Assembly: GCA_963752495.1 (NCBI GenBank)
Contig: CAVVYJ010000002.1
Coordinates: forward strand, 682,001 to 746,000
Source: CAVVYJ01 sp963752495
GTDB lineage: Bacteria; Pseudomonadota; Gammaproteobacteria; Burkholderiales; Methylophilaceae
Direction: 5' to 3'
DNA: 64,000 nt
Part shown: piece after piece, positions 54,542-63,499 of the stretch
Numbering within the stretch: position 1 is the stretch's first letter
Layout: each line of letters starts with the position of its first letter
Translations under genes and position numbers: made by a program
Notes under the pieces: generated by a model
Databases searched by the model: none
What the model saw: only the letters and a program-made list of their open reading frames with translations
Told to the model about the DNA's origin: nothing

Positions 54542-55078
54542 ATGAATAGCGACAAAATTGCGATTTTCGCAGGCGGTTGTTTTTGGTGTACCGAGCCTGT
54601 ATTCAGCCAGCTAAAGGGCGTTAAAAAAGTTGTTTCCGGCTACATTGGCGGGCACACAACAAACCCCACATACAAAGACATCTGCAACGGCGATACAGGC
54701 CATGCAGAGGCGATTCAAATCACGTTTGATTCCGCCCAAATCTCGTTTGAAACCTTGCTGGAGATATTTTTTGTTTCGCATGATCCAACCACACTAAACC
54801 GTCAGGGTAACGATGTGGGTACGCAATATCGCTCTGCTATTTTCTGTCAGGATGACGCACAATTTGCTGCAGCACAAAAAGTGATTGATGAGTTCAACGC
54901 GGCTTACATCTATAACGCGCCGATAGTCACGCAACTTAACGCACCAGCGCCATTTTATGCGGCTGAGGATTATCACCAGTATTATTATGATAAAAATCCT
55001 AATCAGCCTTACTGCATGGCGGTTGCAGGGCCAAAAGTTGCCAAAATCAGGCAAAAATATAAGCAGCTGCTGAAATAA
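54542..55078 (+). CDS. msrA: peptide-methionine (S)-S-oxide reductase
   Basis: Repairs methionine S-sulfoxide. It is 178 residues with the active-site FAGGCFWCTEPVF near residue 10, SGYIGGHTTNPTYKDIC, and HDPTTLNRQGNDVGTQYRSA. The second cysteine of GCFWC is retained; there are no obvious C-terminal recycling cysteines beyond YCMAVAGPKV. No signal peptide, so cytoplasmic. Confidence 0.95.
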   Translation: MNSDKIAIFAGGCFWCTEPVFSQLKGVKKVVSGYIGGHTTNPTYKDICNGDTGHAEAIQITFDSAQISFETLLEIFFVSHDPTTLNRQGNDVGTQYRSAIFCQDDAQFAAAQKVIDEFNAAYIYNAPIVTQLNAPAPFYAAEDYHQYYYDKNPNQPYCMAVAGPKVAKIRQKYKQLLK

Positions 55079-55088
55079 GACCTAGGGT

Positions 55089-56288
55089 TTATTCTGCCCG
55101 CAATGCTTCGATAGGGTCAAGGCGCGCAGCGCTTCGGGCGGGCATGACCCCTGCCAATAAACCAATCACGGCGGATGTTACCAGTGCACCAATCGCAAAA
55201 CTCCAAGGTGTGTGCACAGGCAGATTGGGCAGCACCAGCCGCAAAGTCTGCGCAAGCCCAGCTCCCAATATCAGGCCAAAAACACCACCCACTGCGGCTA
55301 GCATAACCGATTCACTCAAAAACAGACCCAGCACAGTGCTACGCTTGGCGCCAAGGGCCATGAGCAATCCTACTTCATTGGTACGTTCAGTCACTGAGAT
55401 CGTCATGATGGTGACGATGCCCACACCGCCTACCAGCAGAGAAATACCACCCAACGCCCCTACGGCCATGGTGAGTATGTTGAGAATATTGGAAAGCGTT
55501 TCCAGCATATCTTCCTGCGTGGTGATAGTGAAGTCTTCCGCACCATGACGCAAAGTAAGGATTTTTTTAATCTGTTTTTCTATCGTGGCAGAATTGGTTG
55601 TTTCATCATAAATCACATGGATTTCCATTAAGCCATCGCGGTTATAAAGTTCCAGTGCCCGTTCTGCAGGGATGAACGCGGTATCATCCAAGTCAATTCC
55701 CAGAAACTGGCCTTTTGGCGCCATCACGCCAATCACGCGAAAGTGCAATCCGCCAATGCGTACGCGCGCACCAAGCGGATTTTCGTTACCAAAGAGCTCG
55801 CTGCGCAGCTTGCTGCCCAATACGACAAGATTGCGCGCACTGCCTGCGCCTTCCCTTGGTAGAAAGTTGCCGATACGCACGGTGGCGCTCAATACATGGG
55901 TAAACGCTGCATCCACGCCGTAAATCGTGCTACGCCGAAGTCGTCCGTTGCCTTCTACCTCGGAGTTGCCGAAGACGGTGGGGGATGATGCGGTGACATG
56001 TGGTATTTGTCTGAGCGCCTTAGCGTCTTCCATCGTAAGCAGGCGTGCGGTCGTTGGGATGCCAGTTGGCGCGCCGCCAGTCTTGACTTTACCCGGCGAA
56101 ATGCCAATCACGTTGGTACCAAATTGCGTAAATTCAGATAAAACATATTGATGCACACCCTCACCGATTGAGGTGAGCAGAATCACTGCTGCTATGCCAA
56201 CTGCAATGCCGAGCAGCGTGAGAAAGCTGCGCATGCGATGTGCATTGATAGCTTGAAAGGCAAATTGAGTGGCGTCTTTGAGCAGCAT
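55089..56288 (-). CDS. MacB-like ABC transporter permease (second copy)
   Basis: A 399-residue permease with an N-terminal transmembrane helix (FLTLLGIAVGIAAVILLTSI), a large periplasmic MacB core domain, and three C-terminal helices of the FtsX fold (GALGGISLLVGGVGIVTIM; ESVMLAAVGGVFGLILGAG; ALVTSAVIGLLAGVMPARSA). ATG 56288 is used; the frame extends upstream but overlaps the preceding permease. It starts two bases after that gene's stop. Confidence 0.87.
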   Translation of the reverse strand: MLLKDATQFAFQAINAHRMRSFLTLLGIAVGIAAVILLTSIGEGVHQYVLSEFTQFGTNVIGISPGKVKTGGAPTGIPTTARLLTMEDAKALRQIPHVTASSPTVFGNSEVEGNGRLRRSTIYGVDAAFTHVLSATVRIGNFLPREGAGSARNLVVLGSKLRSELFGNENPLGARVRIGGLHFRVIGVMAPKGQFLGIDLDDTAFIPAERALELYNRDGLMEIHVIYDETTNSATIEKQIKKILTLRHGAEDFTITTQEDMLETLSNILNILTMAVGALGGISLLVGGVGIVTIMTISVTERTNEVGLLMALGAKRSTVLGLFLSESVMLAAVGGVFGLILGAGLAQTLRLVLPNLPVHTPWSFAIGALVTSAVIGLLAGVMPARSAARLDPIEALRAE

Positions 56289-56290
56289 GA

Positions 56291-57499
56291 TTATCGCTTC
56301 GACAATGCTTGTATCGGGTCTAATTGCGCCGCGCGGCGCGCCGGCATCACGCCAAAAATCACGCCGGATGCCATAGCCGTGCCAAAGCCGGCCAGTACTG
56401 CCCACATGGGAGGATATGCCGGAAAGGTTGGGTAGAATTGTCGCAACACGCCAGCACCAAGATACCCCAAAGCGGTGCCAATCACCGCACCTGATAATGA
56501 CAGCAATATTGCCTCAACCAGAAACAGTTGCTTAACCGCGCTGGATGTCGCCCCTAGCGCCTTCATCAAGCCGATTTCCGCAGTGCGCTGGGTGACTGAT
56601 ACCAACATCACGTTCATTACCAAAATGCCGGCAACTGCCAGACTAATCGCTGCAATGCCCGCTACGCCCAGCGTTAGTACGCCCAGTATCTTGTCAAAAG
56701 TCTGTAATACCGCATCTTGCGTGATGACAGTGATATCTTCTTCGCCTTCATGTCGTTGGGTAATCATTTTCAGCACACGCGCCTTTACCTCGCCAAGTTG
56801 GTCGCGACTGCGCGCCTCCACTAAGATGCGGAACAACGTATTGCTATTGAGCATCGCTTGCGCAAGCGAGACAGGGACAATCACCAGTTCGTCGGTAGAC
56901 ATGCCCATGCCATGGCCGCCTTCTGCCAGCACTCCTACAACGCGCAAGCGGCGGTCGCCTATGCGAACCATTTTCCCCAAGGGGCTTTCATTGCCAAAGA
57001 TGTCTTGCCTAATCTTGTTGCCTAAAACAACTTCTGCCGCACCATGCCCAATCGATGCGCTACCCAAGAACCGCCCCAAGCCCATTTTCAATTGCCGGAC
57101 ATGGATAAAATCCGCATTCGTACCCACCATCATCGCTTCGCGCAACTTACCGGCAGCATTAATCTCGGTGGTGGCAACGGTAATTGGCGCAACGCGCATC
57201 ACGCCGGGCAAGCGCAGTAGCGCATTGGCATCATCCACAGTCAGGTCGCGCGGGGTGTTGGTCACTAAATTGGCAGGGTTAAAACCGCGCGTTTCGGAAC
57301 GGCCGGGCAGCACGATGACGAGGTTCGTGCCGATGGCTGAAAACTCGTTGACTACATAGCGGCGCGCACCATCGCCCAGCGCGGTGAGTATCACCACAGC
57401 TGCAACGCCAATAGACATCGCCAGCATCAGCAAGCCTGTGCGTAGCGGGGTGCCTGTGGCTGCCTGAGCGGCATAGCGGAAGGTGTCAGTGATTTTCAT
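56291..57499 (-). CDS. MacB-like ABC transporter permease (first copy)
   Basis: A 402-residue permease of the same architecture as its downstream neighbour: one N-terminal helix (GLLMLAMSIGVAAVVILTAL), a MacB periplasmic core, and three C-terminal helices ending GVIFGVMPARRAAQLDPIQAL. The ATG overlaps the ATPase stop by four bases. Two related permeases suggest a heterodimeric transporter in place of the MacB homodimer. Confidence 0.87.
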   Translation of the reverse strand: MKITDTFRYAAQAATGTPLRTGLLMLAMSIGVAAVVILTALGDGARRYVVNEFSAIGTNLVIVLPGRSETRGFNPANLVTNTPRDLTVDDANALLRLPGVMRVAPITVATTEINAAGKLREAMMVGTNADFIHVRQLKMGLGRFLGSASIGHGAAEVVLGNKIRQDIFGNESPLGKMVRIGDRRLRVVGVLAEGGHGMGMSTDELVIVPVSLAQAMLNSNTLFRILVEARSRDQLGEVKARVLKMITQRHEGEEDITVITQDAVLQTFDKILGVLTLGVAGIAAISLAVAGILVMNVMLVSVTQRTAEIGLMKALGATSSAVKQLFLVEAILLSLSGAVIGTALGYLGAGVLRQFYPTFPAYPPMWAVLAGFGTAMASGVIFGVMPARRAAQLDPIQALSKR

Positions 57500-58233
57500 G
57501 GAGGTGTTTCGGTCGAGCTCATCGCATCACTAACGATGCCGCCATCTTCCATGCGGATCTGCCGCCTTGCGCGCGCACCCAGCGCGTGGTCGTGCGTCAC
57601 TACAATCAGCGTCATGCCTTGTGCATTCAGCGTTTCCAGCAGTCGCACGACTTCTTCGCCAGTCGCTTTGTCCAGATTGCCGGTCGGCTCATCTGCCAGC
57701 AATACAGGCGGGCGTAAAATCGTGGCGCGTGCGATGGCCACCCGTTGTCGCTGGCCGCCGGAAAGCTCGTTAGAGCGGTGATGCGCACGTTCGGTCAGGC
57801 CGTATTCTTTTAAGGCCTGCGTCACGCGCTTGTTGCGTTCGCTCACAGGTAAGCCAGCCAGTGTGAGCGGTAGCTCGATATTGCCGGCGGCTGTCAGGCG
57901 CGGCACCAGATGAAAGCTCTGGAAGATAAAGCCAATGCGCTCGCTACGTACTTTGGCGAGTTCGTCAGGGTTGAGTGTCGTCACGTCGCGACCTTCTAAC
58001 AGGTATGTACCTGCATCCGGCCTATCCAGCAGGCCTATCATATTAAGCAGCGTAGATTTACCAGAGCCGGAAGGCCCCATCACCGCAATATATTCACCGG
58101 GTTGGATTTGCAGGTTCACATCACGCAGCGCATGCACTTTGCTATCGCCCAGCTGAAAAGTACGTTCGATGCCTTGCAGCGAAATCAGACTGGCTTTGGG
58201 GGGAGTTGTCGAGGCTACGCCATCATCAGCCAC
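57496..58233 (-). CDS. ABC transporter ATPase (MacB/LolD type)
   Basis: A 245-residue stand-alone nucleotide-binding subunit. Walker A is MGPSGSGKSTLLNMIG near residue 52, the signature is ELSGGQRQRVAIARA near residue 156, and Walker B is PVLLADEPTGNLD. It supplies ATP hydrolysis for the two adjacent permeases. It starts three bases after the adaptor gene stop. Confidence 0.93.
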   Translation of the reverse strand: MADDGVASTTPPKASLISLQGIERTFQLGDSKVHALRDVNLQIQPGEYIAVMGPSGSGKSTLLNMIGLLDRPDAGTYLLEGRDVTTLNPDELAKVRSERIGFIFQSFHLVPRLTAAGNIELPLTLAGLPVSERNKRVTQALKEYGLTERAHHRSNELSGGQRQRVAIARATILRPPVLLADEPTGNLDKATGEEVVRLLETLNAQGMTLIVVTHDHALGARARRQIRMEDGGIVSDAMSSTETPP

Positions 58234-58236
58234 AGT

Positions 58237-59397
58237 TTATTTAGCCTTTTCAGCTGTGTTGTTACCATTCTCTGGTTTTACCTTGGCGCCGGCTTTTACG
58301 CCTTCACGCTCAAGCGATGTCACAATCTGGTCGCCATCTTTCAGGCCATCTGTAACCTCGGTGTATTCCCAGTTACTCACACCGGTTTTCACGGCGCGCT
58401 CTTCCAGCGTTTTGCTTGTAGCGTTGTAAACCAGCACCTTATTGCCTTCCATCAGGGTCGATGTCGGCACGCGCAGTACATTGTCACGACTATCCAGCAG
58501 CACTTCCACATCGGCGCTGTAACCCACCAGCAGGTTTTTAATATCTTCCGGATTATCGAGTGAAACCTCGACATCTACCGTGCGTGCCTGTTTTTCAACT
58601 GCAACCACATAAGGCGCAACGCGCTTTACATGGCCAGCCAGCACCTTGTTTGGCAAGGCATCCAGCGTTACGCGGGCAATTTGCCCAACGCTGATTTTAG
58701 GCGCATCTACTTCATCCATCGGCGCTTCGATATACAAACAGCTGTTATCAATCAAATCAATCGCAGGCGGCGTGGCTACGCCGGGTGGAGAAGGGGTCGT
58801 GTATTCGCCAAGCTCGCCGACGATATCGGCTACGATGCCGTCAAACGGCGCAACCAGCACGGTTCTATCTTGTTCCACTTTGGTGACTTTTACGCGGGCT
58901 TGCGCTTGCGTTACATCTGCACGTGCTGCGTTGCAGGCGGCGCGGCGTGATTTTGCCTCGTAACGTGCTTTTTCTTCACCACCTTCGGAGATAAATCCTT
59001 TTTCGCGCAGCTTGGCCATACGTGCTGCTTCGCGCTCTGCGTTATCTGCCAACGTGCATACTTCGGTGATGCGTTTGCTGCTGGTGTTTACCTGTTTTTC
59101 TGCCAGATTACTTTGCGCTTGCTGGTCATCGTTCCACAGGCGCAGCAGTACTTGGCCTTTTTTTACGTGGTCGCCTTTTTTTACGCCAAGGTAGGCAATA
59201 CGTCCGCCGATGATGGGCGAAAGGCGCGTGCGCAGGCAGGCTTCTACGCTGCCGGCTCGTGTGTTGGCAACGCTGGCTTCTACCTTGCCTATTTCTGCAA
59301 CAGTTAAAGCTACGCTAATCGGGTTGGGTTTATTAAACCACCAGAATGCCGCACCAATAGCAGCGAGTAAAGCCAGAATAATGAGTATGCGGCGCAT
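58237..59397 (-). CDS. periplasmic adaptor (HlyD/MacA-type membrane fusion protein)
   Basis: A 386-residue protein with an N-terminal membrane anchor (IILALLAAIGAAFWWF), a lipoyl-like domain (GGRIAYLGVKKGDHVKKGQV), a coiled-coil hairpin of about residues 100-175, and beta-barrel/membrane-proximal domains (VLVAPFDGIVADIVGELGEY). Unusually for the hairpin it has cysteines (VCTLADN, RAACNAA). It heads the efflux operon; the outer-membrane TolC partner is not in the window. The substrate cannot be deduced. Confidence 0.88.
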   Translation of the reverse strand: MRRILIILALLAAIGAAFWWFNKPNPISVALTVAEIGKVEASVANTRAGSVEACLRTRLSPIIGGRIAYLGVKKGDHVKKGQVLLRLWNDDQQAQSNLAEKQVNTSSKRITEVCTLADNAEREAARMAKLREKGFISEGGEEKARYEAKSRRAACNAARADVTQAQARVKVTKVEQDRTVLVAPFDGIVADIVGELGEYTTPSPPGVATPPAIDLIDNSCLYIEAPMDEVDAPKISVGQIARVTLDALPNKVLAGHVKRVAPYVVAVEKQARTVDVEVSLDNPEDIKNLLVGYSADVEVLLDSRDNVLRVPTSTLMEGNKVLVYNATSKTLEERAVKTGVSNWEYTEVTDGLKDGDQIVTSLEREGVKAGAKVKPENGNNTAEKAK

Positions 59398-59469
59398 CGG
59401 GTTCCTTTATCTTCACTTGCAGACTAATACAACTCATATGAAGACACAAGCGCGGAAATCAAGCAGAGG

Positions 59470-60591
59470 TCAATCGTCGCCTTTGTGGAGTGAAAACATG
59501 CTGTGGTTAATCCATTGCCGACGCCAGAAAATCAAAATCATCATAAACGCGATGGCGCCCATAATGCCCAGCGCCCACCAAAAGCCGTTGTGCTCGTCTA
59601 TCCATGGCATCCAGTGAAAGTTCATGCCAAATATGCCTGCAATCAGCGTGGCTGGCATAAACAGCATGGCGACTACCGTTAGCGCGCGTAGCTCAAGGTT
59701 AACGCGCTGGCTCATGCTCGCCATGTAGATATCCATCATGCCGCTTAAGGTATCGCGGATAGATTCCAGCGATTCGATAAAACTCACAGTGTGGTCGTAC
59801 ACATCGCGCAGGTAGGGGATAGTCGCGGGTTGAAAAAAGCCTTTTTCATTGCGCGCTAGGTTATTAATCACCTCGCGCAGCGGCCATACGGCGCGGCGCA
59901 GCTCAATGCTCACATGTTTTAGCTGATGAATCGTGTGCAGCTCGGCATTGCTGGGTTTGGCGAGTAGTCTGTCTTCTAAATCTTCGCTATCGTTGCCCAC
60001 GTCTTCCAGCACATTAAAATATCTATCTACCACGCTATCCAGCACAGCGTAGGCCAGATAATCTACGCCCAAGTGACGAATCTGCGATGCGCTTGCACGT
60101 ATGCGCTCGCGTATCGGCTCAAACGCGCCGGTGGAACGTTCTTGAAAAGTGAGTAAAAAATTGCGGCCAAGCACTAGGCTGATTTGCTCAGAGCTGGCGT
60201 CCATATTGGATTTTTCGTAATAAAACAAACGTGTTTCGAGGAAAATATAATCCTCAAACTCGTCAATTTTCGGGCGTTGCTCGGTGTTTAAAATATCTTC
60301 AATCACCAATGGGTGCAGCTTAAAGATTGCGCCGATTTGCTTAATCAAATCTACATCGTGCACGCCATGCACATTAAGCCACAGGCGTTTACCTGCATCG
60401 GGTTTAAATTTGGCAAGCTCTTCTGCCGTGAGCACGCATTCCACCAGCGTATCGGCGTCATACACCATTTTGCTAATCACGGGTTTTACCAGCTTGGCGG
60501 CATCCATATCGCCCACATACACGGGCGCTTCTATCGGCGCGCTAGGCTTTTTTGCGTGGAGCTTTTTAATTTTATGCAGGCGTTTTTTCAT
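59470..60591 (-). CDS. corA: magnesium/cobalt transporter CorA
   Basis: A 373-residue CorA family channel. A large cytoplasmic N-terminal domain is followed by two C-terminal helices with the signature FGMNFHWMPW between them and FWWALGIMGAIAFMMILIFW as the last helix. The lysine-rich N-terminus (MKKRLHKIKKLHAKKP) is an addition to the typical start. The gap to the adaptor gene is 72 bp. Confidence 0.93.
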   Translation of the reverse strand: MKKRLHKIKKLHAKKPSAPIEAPVYVGDMDAAKLVKPVISKMVYDADTLVECVLTAEELAKFKPDAGKRLWLNVHGVHDVDLIKQIGAIFKLHPLVIEDILNTEQRPKIDEFEDYIFLETRLFYYEKSNMDASSEQISLVLGRNFLLTFQERSTGAFEPIRERIRASASQIRHLGVDYLAYAVLDSVVDRYFNVLEDVGNDSEDLEDRLLAKPSNAELHTIHQLKHVSIELRRAVWPLREVINNLARNEKGFFQPATIPYLRDVYDHTVSFIESLESIRDTLSGMMDIYMASMSQRVNLELRALTVVAMLFMPATLIAGIFGMNFHWMPWIDEHNGFWWALGIMGAIAFMMILIFWRRQWINHSMFSLHKGDD

Positions 60592-60815
60592 GGGTTAATT
60601 GTGCGCTTATTTGCCTAAATAAATCAAGTTTTATATGCTCTGCGAGCCAATATCCATGCGGTGTTAATGGTGGTGTTACTAGCGATGCCGCATAATGGCT
60701 CCATATAATATTCAATTTAAGTCTCACTTCTTTAATTATATTTGCTTATACTGAATAAACTCTAATTCTTGAATTGTGGCTTTTTCATAATTCTTTTAAA
60801 ATTTCTATTAATACA

Positions 60816-61619
60816 CTATTTCAAATTATCATCAGGCCGTCTACCGCTTACATTTAATGGCAATTGGATTGCTCTACTTAGTAACAAAGGCTGCAGCCAT
60901 GTTATCTCACTGCTATAGAACTAGTTCCACGTATTCGCCAAAATTTCATCTGATCATTTTTTGACTTAAAAGAATCACACTGACTTTATCTTTTAAAAAT
61001 TCTATCTTGGCTGTAAGTGGATAGCTCAAACACTGAGTTATTGCGCAACTTGTCTAGTACTTGTGCTGAGGGAGCTTCAGACAATTCCCTACTAATTTTG
61101 TTAAATCTTCTTCAATATTTTTTGCAAGGTTTTCATATCGAAAAAAAACTAGTGACAGTGACTTTTTAAGTAGTCTCAGAATTTCTACCATAATATTGTA
61201 CTTTTAGAGTTAGCGAAGTTGATGTTTTGCTAGTGAGATTGCCTGTATCGCAAAATTATCGTGCTTAGTAGGAGCGACAGAGTTGTATATGTCTTCATTC
61301 TATAAGATAAATGAGTGCATGAGGAGCTTAATTGCAGAGGCTTCTTACAGTATCTCTAGCTTGTGGTGAGCGACTTTCCAGTCTGTTTATCTACTAGAGC
61401 CATAGCAGCTATTTCCAAAAATTCCGACATAGACAGCTTGCCGTTCGAAGCTAATGCGTAAACATTCTAGTCTTTTGGAGTATCTGCGTATTTAGGCTCC
61501 AAAAATTTCCATTGCTATGTGAATTATGTCGGCAAGTCTGCGAAATAGTTTCGTCTGAACAAGCCTTCGGTTGACTCTACATCTATAAAGGTTGAGCTAA
61601 TAAAAATTGTGAAAGGCAT
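60816..61619 (-). pseudogene. decayed gene of unknown family
   Basis: The 1-kb gap between corA and glnS has no open frame, but minus-strand translation gives a series of protein-like blocks in changing frames and in a consistent order: LFRRLADIIHIAMEIF, then KYADTPKD, then ALASNGKLSMSEFLEIAAMA followed by LVDKQTGKSL, QARDTVRSLCN, APHALIYLIE, KHDNFAIQAISLAKHQLR, MVEILRLLKKSLSLVFFRYE followed by NLAKNIEEDLTKLV, ELSEAPSAQVLDKLRNNSVF, SDEILANTWN and FYSSEITWLQPLLLSRAIQL. At least four frame changes and several stops separate them. The stretch is more AT-rich than its neighbours. I do not recognise the family. 60592-60815 shows nothing further. Confidence 0.6.
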
Positions 61620-61628
61620 AAATTCAAA

Positions 61629-63413
61629 TTACTTCTGCCAAGCATCCCGCAACGTCACGGTTCTATTAAACACGGGCTTGCCAGCCACGCTGTCTTTTCT
61701 ATCGGCCACAAAGTAGCCGTGGCGCTCAAACTGAAAGGTCTCGCTTGGTTTTGCGTCTTTTAAACCCAGTTCAAGCTGCGCGGTAATGGTTTGTACCGAG
61801 TTTGGGTTAATGTCGTCTAAAAAGTCCCGCTCGCTTCCATCTGCGTTTTTGCCGCTGCCCGGGTTGGCTTCTTTAAACAATCTATCGTACAGGCGCACCT
61901 CGCACGCGTAAGCATGCTTGGCAGAAACCCAATGGATGTTGCCTTTTACCTTAACGGCATCCGAGCCCGGCGTGCCGGATTTGGTATCGGGCAGGTATTC
62001 GCAATGCACCACAGTTACGTTGCCTGCGGCATCTTTCTCGAAACTTGTGCATTTCACCACATAGCCATAACGCAGGCGCACCATGTTACCGGGGAACAGG
62101 CGGAAATAGCCTTTGGCAGGCTCTTCCATAAAGTCTTCGCGCTCTATCCAAAGCTCTTTAGAGAGTTGCACGGTGCGTTTGCCAAGCTCCGGTTTGAGCG
62201 GATGGTTAGGCGCAAAGCAATCTTCAGAGGTATTGTCATCGTAGTTATCAATCACCAGTTTAATCGGGTCTAGCACGGCAATGCGGCGCTCTGCGGCCTC
62301 GTTAAGCGTCTCGCGCATGCAGTCTTCTAAAATGGTGTATTCAATCCAGCTATCGGCTTTGCTCACGCCGATTCTATCTGCAAACAGCCTAAAGCCTTCC
62401 GGCGTATAGCCGCGGCGGCGCGCGCCAGCCAGCGTGGGCAAGCGCGGATCATCCCAGCCGCTGACGTGTTTTTCTTCCACCAGTTGAATCAGCTTGCGTT
62501 TAGAAAGCACCACATAAGTGAGGTTAAGCCGCGCAAACTCATACTGTTTTGGTATAGGCTGCGCGATTAAATTAGCCTCTGCAAGTTTTTCTAACAGCCA
62601 ATCGTAAAACGGGCGTTGGTCTTCAAACTCCAGCGTGCAGATAGAGTGGGTAACGGTTTCCAGCGCATCTTCAATCGGGTGCGCAAAGGTGTACATGGGG
62701 TAAATGCACCATTTATCGCCCGTGTTGTGGTGGTGCGCACGGCGGATGCGGTAAATGGCAGGGTCGCGCATGTTGATGTTGGGCGATGCCATGTCGATTT
62801 TGGCGCGTAACACCATGCTGCCATCTGGGTGTTTGCCATCGCGCATCTCGCGGAAAAGCTTCAAGTTTTCATCCACGCTGCGGTTGCGGTAAGGCGAATC
62901 TTTGCCTGCCTCAGTCAGCGTGCCGCGGTTAACGCGCATCTCGTCTGCGGTTTGGCTATCTACATAGGCGTTGCCGTGTTCAATCAGGCTTTCTGCCGCG
63001 CGGTACATAAAATCGAAGTAGTCAGAGGCAAAATATAAATTACTTTCGCCATTGTTCTCCCAGCCAAAGCCAAGCCAGTGCACCATTTCAGAGATGCTAT
63101 CGACGTATTCTTGGCTTTCTTTTTCCGGATTGGTGTCGTCAAACCGCAAATGGCAAATGCCGCCGTAATCGCGCGCCAAACCAAAGTTTAGGCAAATAGA
63201 TTTAGCATGGCCAATGTGCAAGTAGCCATTAGGCTCGGGCGGAAAGCGCGTGCGGATTTTAGCGGTATCCACCTTGCCAGCCGCTTGATGCGCAGCATCA
63301 CCGGGGCTCCCAGCCCATTTTTTGGCTGCGTATTTGTTCTCGGCCAAATCGCGGTCGATAATGCCGCGAATAAAGTTAGAGGCGGGTGCGATAGGTGTTT
63401 TTTCTGCTGACAT
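61629..63413 (-). CDS. glnS: glutaminyl-tRNA synthetase
   Basis: Charges tRNA-Gln; class I synthetase, 594 residues. The HIGH motif is PPEPNGYLHIGHAKS near residue 57, and the KMSKS equivalent is VLSKRKL near residue 303. A short N-terminal extension precedes FIRGIIDRDL. Presence of GlnRS is usual for beta- and gammaproteobacteria. It is divergent from birA with an 86-bp gap. Confidence 0.96.
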   Translation of the reverse strand: MSAEKTPIAPASNFIRGIIDRDLAENKYAAKKWAGSPGDAAHQAAGKVDTAKIRTRFPPEPNGYLHIGHAKSICLNFGLARDYGGICHLRFDDTNPEKESQEYVDSISEMVHWLGFGWENNGESNLYFASDYFDFMYRAAESLIEHGNAYVDSQTADEMRVNRGTLTEAGKDSPYRNRSVDENLKLFREMRDGKHPDGSMVLRAKIDMASPNINMRDPAIYRIRRAHHHNTGDKWCIYPMYTFAHPIEDALETVTHSICTLEFEDQRPFYDWLLEKLAEANLIAQPIPKQYEFARLNLTYVVLSKRKLIQLVEEKHVSGWDDPRLPTLAGARRRGYTPEGFRLFADRIGVSKADSWIEYTILEDCMRETLNEAAERRIAVLDPIKLVIDNYDDNTSEDCFAPNHPLKPELGKRTVQLSKELWIEREDFMEEPAKGYFRLFPGNMVRLRYGYVVKCTSFEKDAAGNVTVVHCEYLPDTKSGTPGSDAVKVKGNIHWVSAKHAYACEVRLYDRLFKEANPGSGKNADGSERDFLDDINPNSVQTITAQLELGLKDAKPSETFQFERHGYFVADRKDSVAGKPVFNRTVTLRDAWQK

Positions 63414-63499
63414 GATGCAAATCCAAATGAATTACACATATTTTACACTAGCTTAAGGGTTGCTGGCTTTTGTAGTGGCTGTGCTAAACTTTGATTAAA

